DNA of 64,000 nucleotides from Bagarius yarrelli. Taxonomy: Eukaryota > Chordata > Actinopteri > Siluriformes > Sisoridae. Under the pieces are notes generated by a model that saw nothing but the letters and a program-made list of their open reading frames with translations, was not told the DNA's origin and made no database searches. Below, piece after piece: positions 14,501-28,776 of this stretch (position 1 is its first letter; the number at the start of each line of letters is the position of its first letter). A program made the translations under genes and the position numbers. The stretch is from positions 62,001 to 126,000 of the forward strand of contig VCAZ01000137.1 of NCBI GenBank assembly GCA_005784505.1, given 5' to 3'.

Positions 14501-15851
14501 GACACCCCGACCCTCCAGAACTGAGTTTGGACACCCCCTACTACTAAATATTTTTCTTTAATATTATGCCCCTCATTTTGTTACTTAAAGATGAAATATG
14601 ACAGAATAACTATCAATTTCTTTTCTATATAATTAGGATCCCTAATTAAGCATGTATCATGAAAACAGAATGAAAATGTTCTCACTCAAACCAATTTCGG
14701 AGACTCGGTGTAGCAGAGATATCACTGTGTTTATTTTTGTATAAAAGGTGTCCAATTTTAATATAATAAATCAGCTTTTCCCAACGTGGGACCCACAAGG
14801 GGGCCTCAGTGAGCTCTGTGAGGGGTCACCTGATATTTTGGAAAGTGTTGAGCGGTGAGGAGCATTAAGGAAACCAATCATATTGCATTCGCTAATTTTA
14901 TCCATGATCCACTGATTGACCAAAAAATGGACAAATTTGTATTCCGTCCTCTAACAAAAATGAGAGTGTAAAAGGGGACCCCAAAAATCTTCACTGAAAA
15001 AAAAGGGGTCTTAGACAAAAAAAGGTTGGGAACCGCTGTAATAAATAGCTATAATATCGATCGTATTGTATTGTTGGCTGTGTGTTTGTCCTGAGGGACT
15101 CACACATCGTCTCTGACTCACAGGTAATGGAGGGAATGCCGCTGCACTTGGAATGCTCTGGAAACCTTGTGCCAGTGAGAAAAGCCACGCAGCAGCCTCG
15201 AACCTTCAGCTTTCAGGCTTTCAGAGACAACCGTCTGCCCGTCTCTGTGAAGGTCTGTCTCTCTATCCGTCTCTGGCAGCTGATTTTTTTTTTAATGTAT
15301 CTCAACAACATATCTTACGAATGAATTATTGTTTTCACTCGTTTTGTGTTGCACATATTTATTTCTTCTCTTACACATTCATCCTTTATCTTGATCCTCT
15401 TGGTCCACCAGCCTTGTCCTTTTATCCAGCTTCATTCTCTGTGAAAGTCCCTGTCCATCTCTGTGTTATCGTGGCTTTTTTGTGGTACTTTCAGTCACCA
15501 TGCTGTAGGTGTAAACTTGCCTTGCCTGCTCGCCTACCTTTCTGCCTGCTTGTCGGTATGTCTGTCTTACTGTCTCTCTCTTTCTCTCTCACGATTATTC
15601 TCTTACTGTCTGATCACACAGACGACAAGGTAAATGTGAAGGTAAATCTATCTCTCTCTCTCTCTTGCCTGCCAATGGACTGCTTCCATCCCCTCCCTGT
15701 CCCCTGTCTACCTGTTTGTCATCTTTGGGCAGCTGACCAGTCTAACAACCTTTTTACCTGTCTCTCTGTCTGTCTTGCTCTCTCTATCTCTCTCTTTTAC
15801 ATTCCTACACTTCTTTTGTCCTTTCTGTCCTCCCATGTTGGATGTCTGGCA

Positions 15852-15884
<33 letters not shown>

Positions 15885-18800
15885 CATCTGTTCCACCCCC
15901 GTCCTTCTGTCTTGGTTTCTCAGGTTAGAGACATCAATAAGGAATCTACAGGGTTTTTGTCTTTTCTCCGCAAGTCCACCAAATATGAGGATTCACAGCA
16001 TGTGCTGTGTAACCTCAACATCACCATGCCTCCTTGTGTTAAGGTACTATTTCTTTGATTAGAATTTTAATTTCAAACATCTGCCATTTCTATTTTATTA
16101 GCATATAACATTAGCTAAAAACAATACAAAGCAGCAGGACATTGGAGTGTTTGAAAGGAGTATTTGCTCCCTTGTTACTTTATGATTCCTGTATTTTGGC
16201 CAAAAGTATTAACAGTTTTGCAGGTCTCGGAATTAGCAATCTATGAGTAGAGATACTTAATATTACTGTTATTATGAATCTTTGTATGTGTACATTGCAA
16301 GCAGCCATTTCTAGTCAGGTCTATTTGCATTTACTGAAGCCGCAGAACAAATGCTGCTAGTTTGGAATCTGAACCTACAGTATTTATGATTGGTTTACTT
16401 ACTGAATAGACACTTTAGACCAGGGCGGAGGGATTTCAGTCCTGGAGGGCCGGTGTTCTGCAGAGTTTAGCTCCAACTTACCTCAACACACATACATGTA
16501 AGTTTCGAGGTAACCCTAGCCCAAGCTTGATTAGTTGGTCCATGTGTGTTTGATGAGGGTTGAAGCCAAACTCTGCAGGACACCCCAGCCCTCCAGGACA
16601 GAGATTGCCCACCCCTACAATTATGCCAGGCAAGATGAATGATTTGGACATATCGTACATGAATTGTGACTTATTTCTAAACACTAACCACTCCTCTTTT
16701 CTGTTTTTGTAAGCTTAAGCAACTGTGAATACAATTTACATTAAATTTACATTTACGGCATTTGGTAGACGCCCCTATACAGAGTTACTTGCATTTATCT
16801 CATTTTTATCCATCTGAGCAGTTGTAGGTTAAGGGCCTTATTCAGTTTGTTGGGAATTAAACCTACAATCTTCCGGTTAGCACTGAGCTACAACCTCCCG
16901 ACCTGGATGTTTAAGGTTTTATTTGTGGGGCAGCACGGTTGCTTAGCGGTTAACACTGTCAAGAAGGTCCCAGGTTTGATTCCCAGGTGTCTTTCTGTGT
17001 GGAGTTTACATGTTCTCCACGTTCATTTTGGGTTCTCCGGTTTCCTCCCACAGTCCAAAAACATGTGTGTCTAGGTCGATTGGTGATTCTAAATTTCCCA
17101 TAGGAGTGTGTGTGTGTGAGTGTTTGTGTGTGGCCCTGTGATGGACTGGTGACCTGTCCAGGGTGTCCCCCTCCTGCCTTGCACCCATTCAGAGACGGCT
17201 GGGATAGACTCCAGCTGATCCCTGTGACCCCGAATTAGGGAATAAGCGGGTAGAGAAGACAAATGAATGAATGAATGAATGAATGAATGGTTATATTTGT
17301 TAAATTTAAGTAGGTTAACACAGGCTGTAATTTCAGGAACCTACATTTTGTTTTTGAAAATAAATAGAGAGTTGCATATGGTTGGTTTTTTTATGTTCTG
17401 TTGGTTTTATTGTTTTATTTTTTTTAAAGGAACCAACGGTTCAACTATTAGGACTTGCCAACCAAAAATATCCAACAAGTTAAATATCATTATTAGTTTT
17501 AAATATTTTTTTAAGTTAACCGTTAAAACTAAGCATAGCAGAAAGTCAGATTTGAGTAAATTAACTGCATATAAAAGTAATAGACAAAAGTACAGGGTGG
17601 ACAGTCATCACTTAAAAACACTAAAAATTAATGTAAGGTAACATAGTTTATGTGATGAAGACAACTGAAAGGAATTCATGTTACAAAGAAAGACTTTATT
17701 AAGAAAATAGTGCAAATACAGAGACATATAAGCAGATGATCAATAAGCAGGCACATGTATAGTGTAGAAAGCTCACTCATCTAATTGTAGCTTCAGTCAT
17801 ACTCATGATAGAATCTACCCTCATTTAATTCAGTCGAGAGATTTAACACACTGACTAACTGGAATCAGTCCACATACCGGTTAAGATCAATGACCCCTTC
17901 ATATATAAATAAGTGCGTAAAAGTCCTAAATCACATCCAGGAATTAGATCTGAATAGTTTTGTTTTTTCTCAGCCGTTTTTTCTAAAAAGAGCTGAAAGA
18001 ACTTAAAAATTCTCAATGGACAATTTTTACCACCCTAATTAATTTCCTCTATTACACACTCGGAAGCGATTACTAGTAACAACAAACTCAAAATGCCAGG
18101 CAAATAGTGGTTAAGGTGATGGTTTGCTAACTGGAAGATTGTAGGTTAGATTCCCAGCACCACCAAGTTACCACTGCTGGGCCCCTGAGCAAGGCCCTTA
18201 ACCCCTAATTGTTCAGTTGTATAATGAAAATTAATGTACGTCACTCTGGATGAGGACGTCTGCCAAATGCCGTAAAAGCGAATGAAACTAGGATCCATGT
18301 CTCAGCAGTGTGGATAAGAGTGTAACCTGTATTGTTTGCTTTGTGTGAATTCAGATGTCAGGGGGTGAAGAGCGCAGACGGACTCTGACACCGCTTGCCC
18401 TGAGGGAGAGGTACAGCGCCCTGAGCGAGTCAGGCCTGGGTAAGACACAGCGCCCCCATGCTGCGGGAGGACACAGGGGCACTCTATTTGAATGCCGTAT
18501 CCCCTGCTTTTTCTGGCTCCTACTGAACTCGTGCATGGCTCTGACTGAGCACCGGATGCCAAGCCCTGTCCTCGACACCTCGCTCTGCCACGCAGGGCCA
18601 ATGATAATCAATCAGAGGCATCTCTGTGGGGTCAGGGCTTCCCTGCGTCCGCCCAGAGAATGAGCAGTGATTTAGTGCATGCTGCTGAATCTGATATTGT
18701 TCAAGTGCAGAATTTTTAATTGGCATGGCAAGAGAATGACTGTTGGGAGAAGGGCTGCTCCGATGCCCGCTGTAAAGGAGCTGAAGCTGTGCAACAGCTG

Positions 18801-20395
18801 TATAACAGACTTAAGGGGTGTAGGTGAATGAATTGGGGTTGGGGGGGGGGACCCTCGGCTATATAATAGCAGGTTAAAGCAGATGGAGATAATACAAGTC
18901 ATGTTTGGGTAAGTACAGATTATCTAGCACCATTTTAAAATATTTATCAGAGGTATCAAAAAGTTTTCAGACACACCAACAGATGGCAGCACAGTCACAG
19001 GGAGCACAGACTTGTGCTGCCATCTGTTGGCGTGTCTCGAAAGTGGTTAAAATCTCTCCATCCCCTGTGGTGCCATATATTGTATAACATTTAGACTAAT
19101 TTTGCTGTTGCTAAATAAATCACATGTTGCTAAACCATTTTTTATTGTGAGATTAGAGAATTTTTTACAAATAAAAAATCCTAATGGCCTAAAACCCCCC
19201 GAAAGACAGCGTTACAGGATGTTGTTGAACTCATGGAAGAGCTTCAAATACACTAGTGAGGAATTATTAATAAATTATACTAACGGACAGAGAAAATATG
19301 AACCGGTTTTCACCTTTATTAATAAAGGATTATTAGTGTTCACTCTTTGTTACACCTCCAGTTCATCCTAAAGGTGTTTCGTAGGGTTGAGGTCAGAGCC
19401 ATGTGTAGGCCACTAAAGTTCTTCCACTCCAACCATGGAAAACTGTGTCTCCATGGATGTCATTTTGTGGAACAGGTTTAAATATCTCAGTTTCAGTAAA
19501 AAGAACTCTTAATGCTACAGCATATAAAGACACTGTAAAGTTTCAACTTTTGTCACAGCACCATCTGATGGTCAGGCGTTAATGCACTTTAGTCCATTTA
19601 GCATAGAATGGGACAGTTACAGCATTTGACAGACGTCCTTATCCAGAGCGAATTGGGGGTTAAGGGCCTTACTCAGGGGCCCAACAGTGGTGACTTGTTG
19701 GTGCTGGGAATCGAACCCTGATCTTCCACTTAGCAATCCAACAGCTTAACCACTGCGCTACTGTAACTGATATAGTATTTAGGCAAGAATTTATTGGAAT
19801 CCTGTTTTATCTTCTATCTTATATAAGATGTAACAAGTAAAAAAATTAAAATCACAGCATATAACAGGTCTAACGATGTGTCTCGTTAACAGTTAGCGTG
19901 TAGCTTAAGCTGAATATCCTTCCTATACAGTGCACTACATATAATCTTATTACCCATATATAACATGTGTAATATGATTATATGTAATAAGGTAACAAAT
20001 AATCTTATTACTTTATACCCCTTTCATAGGGTACGTATCAGAATAAAAGCCATTTCAGATTTCTAGTATTTTATTGTAGAAGTATGACCAACAGGCCAAG
20101 ACCAAAAGTTCTTAAGTTTTAGTGCATTAATTATTTTTTTGAGTTTATTTATTTTTAGGAATTCTTGTGTATTTTACTGAACGGGCGAATTTGGTACACA
20201 TCTGGATTTGTACACCGGTGTTGTGTATTAAGCGATGTTGTGTATTAGGCGATGTTGTGTAAGTTCTGAGAACACGTTAAGATGAAAGAATTAAAAAAAA
20301 AGTACCGTTACGTAAGTAACGTTAAAGTAACTTAAGCTCTGCTTCTGCATCTCAGGTTCACTTTTGAATGCTAAAACTTGTTTCTTGTAAATTAC

Positions 20396-20486
<91 letters not shown>

Positions 20487-21173
20487 GTACATTATAATTA
20501 TTATAATTTCTTTATGACTATAAAGCAAATAATAAAGATAATGAACCTAGAAAAGATATGAATAAATATATATCATACAAATATCTGTCTATGTAAAAAA
20601 TATATAGCATAATTAACATTTTAATTATTGAATGATTTGTAATTAACATAAATGTAAATAAATGAAATAATTAATTTGAATCTTTTTGTTTGAAGCTGCT
20701 GTGAATGCTTTTGAAAGAACAGAGCTGAAGATGACACTGATTGCTGAGCAGCTGGGTTAAGTAAGCTGGACAGGTACGAGAGTCTGTCTTTCTGTCTGTC
20801 TGTCTGTCTGTCTTCGACTAATTTGCTTATCTCCTCTTCATGTGCCGTTGCAGAACTAGCCAGAGAGCTGCAGTTCAGTGTTGATGACATTAACAGGATA
20901 CGAGTGGAGAATCCAAACTCTCTCCTGGATCAGAGTTCAGCTTTACTCAACCTGTGGGCCATCCGAGAGGGCAAAAGAGCCCAAAGTGAGCTTCTCTTAT
21001 TAAACTTCCCACCTTCCTATACGTCCTAATCCTGTGATGTCTCCTTTAGCGCCTGAGGCTCAGCCATATAACAAAATAAAATATTATATATAATAACAAA
21101 TTTCATTTACTATCATAAAGTTTTTGTTAAATATATTATATGTTTTGTTAAACATATATATATATAGTTTTGT

Positions 21174-21206
<33 letters not shown>

Positions 21207-22467
21207 ATTTTGTCTAAAAGTTTCAAATGACAAAATTGTCCCAAACTTTCTAAACAGATTTTATGTCTTTTTTAAAAAGAATGTTAAAAATTAAATCTCA
21301 ATGTTTTGCCATATCATCTTAAATGTAAAGACTTAAAGACTTTAATTTATAATGTCATTTTTGTCACAAAACAGTGTCAATGTTTCAAAATCTTTAAAAC
21401 CCAAAATTGAAAATGATTATTGGTGATTTATTATCCTGAACTCTGATAGAAATTTTAAAATTCAAGAACAAATTACTTAGAGGTAATAAGTGACTCATAT
21501 AAACACTCAATCGCTAAACAGATTAAAAATGTTATTCAATTATTTTTTTTAACCAGAAAGAGGTAAAGAAGCGAGTACAGGCAGGTTGGAATGGGTGGAG
21601 AAACTTTTTAGGAGTGATGTATGACAGGAGAATATCAGCTGGAATCAAGGGGAAGCTGTACAAGACAGTGGGAGACAGCTATGATGTATGGTTTAGAGAC
21701 AGTGGTGAGACCAGCTATGATGTATGGTTTAGAGACAGTGGTGAGACAGCTATGATGTATGGTTTAGAGACAGTGGTGAGACAGCTATGATGTATGGTTT
21801 AGAGACAGTGGTGAGACAGCTATGATGTATGGTTTAGAGACAGTGGTGAGACCAGCTATGATGTATGGTTTAGAGACAGTGGGGAGATACAGCTATAATG
21901 TATGTTTTAGAGACAGTGGTTGAGACCAGCTATGATGTATGGTTTAGAGACAGTGGTGAGACAGTTATGATGTACGGTTTAGAGACAATGGCGCTGAGGA
22001 AGAGACATGTGGCAGAGCTGGAAGTAGCAGAGCTGAAGATGTTGAGGTTTTCTTTGGGAGTGACGAGGTTGGACAGGATTAGGACGAGTTCATCAGAGGG
22101 ACGGCTCATGTTAGATGTTTTGAGGAGAAAGTCGGGGAAGACAGATTGAGGTGGTTTGGACATGTACAGAGGAGGGATAGTGAATATATTAGTAGGAGGA
22201 TGTTAGAAATGAAGCTACCAGGCAGAAGGAAAGAGGAAGAGCAAAGAGGAGGTATAGGGATGCGATAAAAGAGCACATGAAGTTAGTGTGTGTGAGTGAA
22301 GAGGATGTAGAGAATAGGGGTAGGTGGAGACAGACCCCTAAACGGGGTCAGCACAGCGAATCATCTTTATGATACGGTACATCACTGCGAACTTGCTTAT
22401 TATACGGCTACTTGTCACATCCAAATAATTGTTTACAAAATATAAATTACATCACATTTTATTACCT

Positions 22468-22502
<35 letters not shown>

Positions 22503-25239
22503 TGGTAAATATATTTTATTCTACAAAAGGGGCTCCTCCGAAAACGTTTGGGAGCCACTGGTTTATATCATGAATCTAAAATAATCTGGAAAATCCATTG
22601 TTTAGTGATCGTAACAGACGGAAGGAGAAGAAGAAGAAAGATTTTTTAGAACCTGATCTTTTATAATCTGATAATTATTGTTTAATTTTTCATTTGAAAT
22701 GTATATTTTTACACATCCTGTTTATTGGGGCATTTTTGCCTCTAAACACCTATGCAAACTGCACAATCAGGTATGTTTAACCTGCAGGTTTTATGTTTCC
22801 AGCGGTAGAAAACCTGTATGGGGCACTGAGGAACATCGACCGGTCCGACATCGTGAAGTCCCTGGAGGATCCCGTGCCACAGGCAGTACCAGAGGCGGGT
22901 GAAGAGGGAGCCTGCAGACTGTCAGAACTCGACTCCACCTTGTTGTCTCCCAGTGTCATTAATGGTAAGAACAGGCTTCCTAGAGATCCTTTATATTTGC
23001 ATAAGGATCCAGAACTTTAATCCTTACCCAGTAGTGCATGTGTTGGGGGCAGGTTCTGCATGGAAACCCCTGTTTATCTTGTTTAGGGGGTGATTTAATA
23101 CCTATTGGTCTGATTGGGCTTGGTTTAGTTTACATATAAAGGAAGCAGGAAATAAAATCTTTATCTAGGGTGCATGTAGAATGAAAAATATCCACTAAAG
23201 TTAATCAAATCTTTATTAAATGATTAATTGGTTGTATAACTAGTCGTACAACACCAAGTCTTTATTTTCTTTCTTTTTCTTTAGTCTGTACTTTGACTTT
23301 GATTTCCTTTCCTGACACTGAGTTCACTGAGACCACCTGGCTCGCTGCTGTGTTCGTACTTGCATAATAACTTGCATAACACACACACACACACACACAC
23401 TGAAAGGCTAAACACACCAGGGTTTTAATTTCAATTCGATAAACACTAAACATGTGCAAGCATTTAAAATGTTATAATAATAAAGGGTCGGCATTTATTA
23501 GGGTTAAAATTACAGCATTTCGCTGACACTTTTATCCAGAGCAACGTACAGTTACTTAATTTCATGCAAATGAGCAGTCAAGGGTTAAAGATGTTGCTTC
23601 AAAGGTTGAGTAGTTGCACTAAGCCAGGCGATCACACAAACAGCAGATAATTTGGATTTTTATAGACATGTTTTATCGGTTCTATCTGATTGACAGGTGA
23701 AGCTACTGATCGTTATTTGTCTGATTAAAGGAAAATGTTTCTGTTTTAACAGACTGGCCTACAACTATAAATCATTTATTTAAGAAAGCTGTACAAATGA
23801 ATCTATACTATGGTACTATGGTCTATACCAGTGGTTCCCAGACTGGGAAGGGGGGCACGGAGTTATTATATAGGGTGGGGTACACCGGAAGAAACGTGCC
23901 ATGCCGCGCTGAATGTTAGCTGGTGGTGCAGGTTTGGCTTTAGCCGCCGTGACTGCGCGGTGTGACGATTCCTTCAGTATTCCGCTCTATGAGTGTGTGT
24001 TCTGTTTTTTTTTTAAATTCAGTATCAGTAAAAAAAATTTGAATTAAAATAAAAAAATAATGAATAAATATGGCGGCACGGTGGCTTAGTAGCACTGTTG
24101 CCTCACCGCAAGAAGGTCCCGGGTTCGATTCCTGTGCTTGTGTGAGTTTACTCCGGGTTCTCCGGTTTCCGCCCACAGTCTAAAAACATGTATGTTAGAT
24201 TGATTGGTGATTCTAAATTGCCCATAGGAGTGAGTATAAGTGTGTGTGTGGGCCCTGTAATGGACTGGCGACCTGTCCAGGGTGTCCCCTGCTTTTTGCC
24301 CTTTCAGAGACGGCTGAGATAGACTCCAGCAGATCCCTGTGACCCCAAATTAGGAAATAAAAATAAGGGTATAGAATATAAATAAATAAATAATTATTAC
24401 AAATGTTTTTGGTTTCATCCCAAAATTTCTATTATTAATATAAAAGAAACGTCTTCAGTACGATACGGTACATCACTGCGAACTTGTCACATCCAAATAA
24501 TTGATTACAAAATATAAATTACATCACATTTTTTTACCTCGTTTGTGTGTGTGTGTGTGTGTGATGGTAAATATATTTTATTCTACAAAAGGGGCTCGTC
24601 CGAAAACGTTTGGGAGCCACTGGTTTATATCACGAATCTAAAATAATCATTGTTTAGTGATCGTAAGAGGTCATTTTTAAACACAAAACCTTCCTTCTTA
24701 TTATAAGGAACAACAGAATCCCTCTATTTAGACTGACTATCAAATTCCTAAAAGCATTTCGGGGTTAATGGACTTTACCAGCGGTTAATGTATATGACGC
24801 TAAAGTCCGGTTCAGATTACACGATTTTATTGTCGGTTTTGACAGTCGCTGTCTCCGATTATGAGATTTTATTTAGAACTCTTGTCGTGTTGTGGGTGTT
24901 AAACCTGCTCAGTTACACGCTGCTCCGTGTGTGATATGCTGCACTTTTGGAGCTGCAAAAAATGCGGTTTCCTGTCAACAACTAAAAGCAAAGCAGGCCT
25001 GCGCTCATAAACTTTCTAAAGACAATCAGTTACCTTCAAAAATACATTTCTATAAAAACTCCCAACCCCCAAAAACAAATCAATGTAAGAAACACAGTGT
25101 CGCTGTTGTGCATGAGAACATAATGAGTGATTTGCTAGCTTACATGCTAATAATTCGATTTTCTGTAAACAGGCACATTGATGTATATTATTCCCACCCA
25201 GTTACTGCATATCTACTGCACATGTAAGGATGATGCAGG

Positions 25240-25284
<45 letters not shown>

Positions 25285-25490
25285 GTCTCTCTTTTTTTCT
25301 ATCTCTCTCTCTCTCTCTCTCTCTTTCTTTTTCTCTTTTTCTCTCTCTCTCTCTCTGTGCATGAAGTGACTTGGTTAAATAAAGGACTGTAAAAATGAAA
25401 AAAGTCTCTCTGTCTCTCTCCCTTTCTCTTTCTTTGTCTCTCTCTCTCTTTCTCTCTCTGTCTCTCTCTCTCTCTCTCGCTCTCTCTTTC

Positions 25491-25522
<32 letters not shown>

Positions 25523-26098
25523 GCTCCGTCTCTCCTCTTTCTCTGTCTCTTTCTCCCCCTCTCTGTCTCTCCCTCTCTCCTTCTCTCTTACACTCTTTCC
25601 CTCTCTCTCTTTTTCTCTTACACTTTCTCTTACTCTGTTTATACTGACATGTCATCTGCAGCCCAGCCGTCCTAATTTTCCTCCTCGCAGCTCTCCTGTA
25701 CGACCTCTGACCTCATAACAACCTCATGCTGACCTCCTGTGGGCCTCCTCCTTCCTCTCATCTCCGTTTTTGCTTTCCTCTCTCGATCCTGTGTTGTGGA
25801 AAAGGAGGGTGTTTCTTCCCTCCTCCGTGTGCATGTGCATGCTGCTTGAACCTCCTCGTGTTGCGTCGCAGTGAAACGCTATAACAGATGAAGATGTTTT
25901 GTTCTTGTGCTGTTTTTTGTAATCATCTGTGGAGGCTCTGCATGGCATGCATTCGATGTACTGAGCTTCTTGATATGTATAGTGATCTTGTCCAATGTCT
26001 GATTATAAACAGTTTTAATGATCAGTAAACATTTTGACTGGATTGATATGAGTGACGTGCATAACGTTCTCTAAAATGTCTCTTCATGTGACGTGGTG

Positions 26099-26139
<41 letters not shown>

Positions 26140-28741
26140 TCTAGGAAGGGTGGTACCAAAGCTAACATTGGATAAATAAGACATAAAACATAAAACCTCT
26201 CCTTATAAATCTAGATTTTAATCTAAAGCTGCTTTTATAAAGATTTTGTTGGTATTTATTGGAATATTTAATGAAAAATATCCTGCTTATTTTATTAACA
26301 ATTATTAATTTATTAATTTATTCATACTTCGATTCTTTTAATGTCTCTATACATTTACAGCATTTGGCAGACGTCGTTATCCAGAGTGATTTAGATTTAT
26401 CTCATTTATACAACTGAGCGATTAGAGGTTAAAGGCCTTGCTCAGGGACCCAACAGTGGTGGCTTGGTGGTGCTGGGTATTAAACCCACAATCTTCGGGT
26501 TGGTAGTCCAACACCTGAACCATAAGCCACCATTTCCTCACCAGGATCTGTTTAACCTTGCCAACAGATTTCAGGGCCACTAGGGGGAAGCATCTAACAG
26601 TATTTATTAAAGTTGTACTGCATTAAAATGTGGTTCTTGGGGTGTGTCCTTCTGTATTTCAGTTTATATAAAAACAATTGTAAAAAAAAAATATATATAT
26701 ATATAAATTTCTCACAGATATCAAGATGTCTTTGTAAAAGCAGCCTAATACAAAAATCAGGATGTGTAAATCAGTGGCGGGCGGTGCATTTGGTACCACC
26801 ACTATCACATCCCAATTATAGAAACACACAATCAATACTAAACAAACACACACTACACAACACGGTGTGGAATTACAGACAGAGAGACATTTCACATATT
26901 GAGGATAAAAACCATTTTTATTAAAGCAAGAAACCCGTTAACACACAACTCCAAACCTCTACACTACAACCACAACTGTACCACCTACAACATCTGGAGC
27001 AGTTCAGAATCAATATTTATCTTAATATTAATATAACATCACAAAAACATTACAGATATCAATAAAATATATCAGACATTTAAAGGCTGTAAGTCAGTGT
27101 TAGCGGTCGGCGGCGCTGGTCTGGAAGTGGGGAATAAACTCTTTCCCGCACTGAGACAAGCTAGTTACCTTCAGGGAACAGAACTCTCATCAACATCTAC
27201 AACTTTTCCAGAACAAATTCGCCTTAAAAGCGTATTTTTAAGTTTGTCCGAGACCGAGTTAATTTCTCTCCTCCTTCAGCCATTGTGGGGGTAAAGATTC
27301 TAATTCAACTGTATGGGCACATTTCGCTAGTCAAACTGGGCTGTCAAACAGTTTTACTCTAATCAACCAATCAGAGGACGAAAAATTCTGAAGTTATTGT
27401 GAAGGCGAACTTGAAATCTGATTGGTTAAAGAAACAGTGTTTAATAATATTAACCAATGATCAATCTGCACTGCTAATATAGTGTAAGTTCCACGGGCAG
27501 CGCTACTGATTCTGAAGGCAGATTAGATTAACATGGCAGGCACATAGAAACTGAAATCTGATTGGACAAAAAAAATCTAACATCCACATACACGTACTGG
27601 AAGCAGTGCAGCGAGAGAAACACTACGAAATGAAGAGAATAAACTGTTGGAATAAATTAATACAATTTAATGGAACTAATATTAGAATTTAGGTTGTAAA
27701 TGTAGGTCAGTGATTCTGATAGTGTTTAGAACTGCAGAGAACCGCTGACTGACCCGCACTGCACATCACTGATGTAAATACAGTCTTGTGTATGTGTGTG
27801 TGTGTTTGTGTGTGTGTGGGTAAATGGGTGGTTGAGTGGGTGTGGTGAATACACTACAGTTTGTCCTTTTAAGTCTATAAAGTTGTTGTGTTTGTGTTTC
27901 TGTATTTAAAAACTAACAAGCTTTAATGACTTTCAAACAAACACTAATGCTTTTAACCTCACATTGTGGTGTGATAGAGTGTCATGTGTGTTATGTAATG
28001 CTACGTGTTGTGTGTGTGTGTGTTAATATGTGATGCTGTGTGTGTTTACATGTGATGCTGTGTGTTGTGGTATAGAGATATGTGTTAGTTTGTGCTGATG
28101 TGTGAAAATATGATGTGTGTGAGTGTAGAGGTGTGTGTTAATATGTAACTGTGCGTAGACGTGTATAGACGTGTGTTATATTGTAACGATATATGCGGAT
28201 GTGTGTAAATGTGACAGGTGTGTGTTAATATGTAGTTGTGTATATGTGTGTGTAGATGTATGGACGTGTGTGTTAGATTGTAATGGTATATGTTGGTGTG
28301 TGTCAGTGTGTGATGATGTGTGTTGATATCCGATGGTGTGTGTTAACATATATAATGATGTATGTTAGTGTTTAGAGGTGTGTAGTGATGTGAGTTAATG
28401 AATTATCTGATGAAGATTCTTGTGTCTCACATCATGCAGTGCTTTTTGCTCACCTGTGTGTTGTTCTAACAGGAGGGACAGTGAAGGTCTCTTTAAAGTC
28501 TCTCACCCTGTCCATCCCTATGTGTTTAGACAGTACTAATATTCAGTGTTTGAATACAATGTAGTATTTACCCACCCATCCTTCCACCCATCCTTCCACC
28601 CATCCTTCCATCCATCCATCCATCCATTGTCTGTTCCTAATCAGGGTCACGGGGATCTGCTGGAGTTTATCCCAGCTGGCATTGAATGAATGGCAGGGAT
28701 CACACTGGAAAGATCACCAGTTCATCACAGGGCCACATACA

Positions 28742-28776
<35 letters not shown>

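Noticed and set aside
15620..15629. 8-bp exon between cag and gtaaat in the UPA intron
   Set aside because: Would break the phase between two exons that join correctly in phase 0.
15153..16058. 301-residue open frame
   Set aside because: It reads two ank1 exons out of frame and crosses a CT-rich intron; the correct frames give conserved UPA-domain sequence.
25299..25718. Ser/Leu- and Arg/Glu-repeat open frames on both strands
   Set aside because: Produced by the (CT)n tract.
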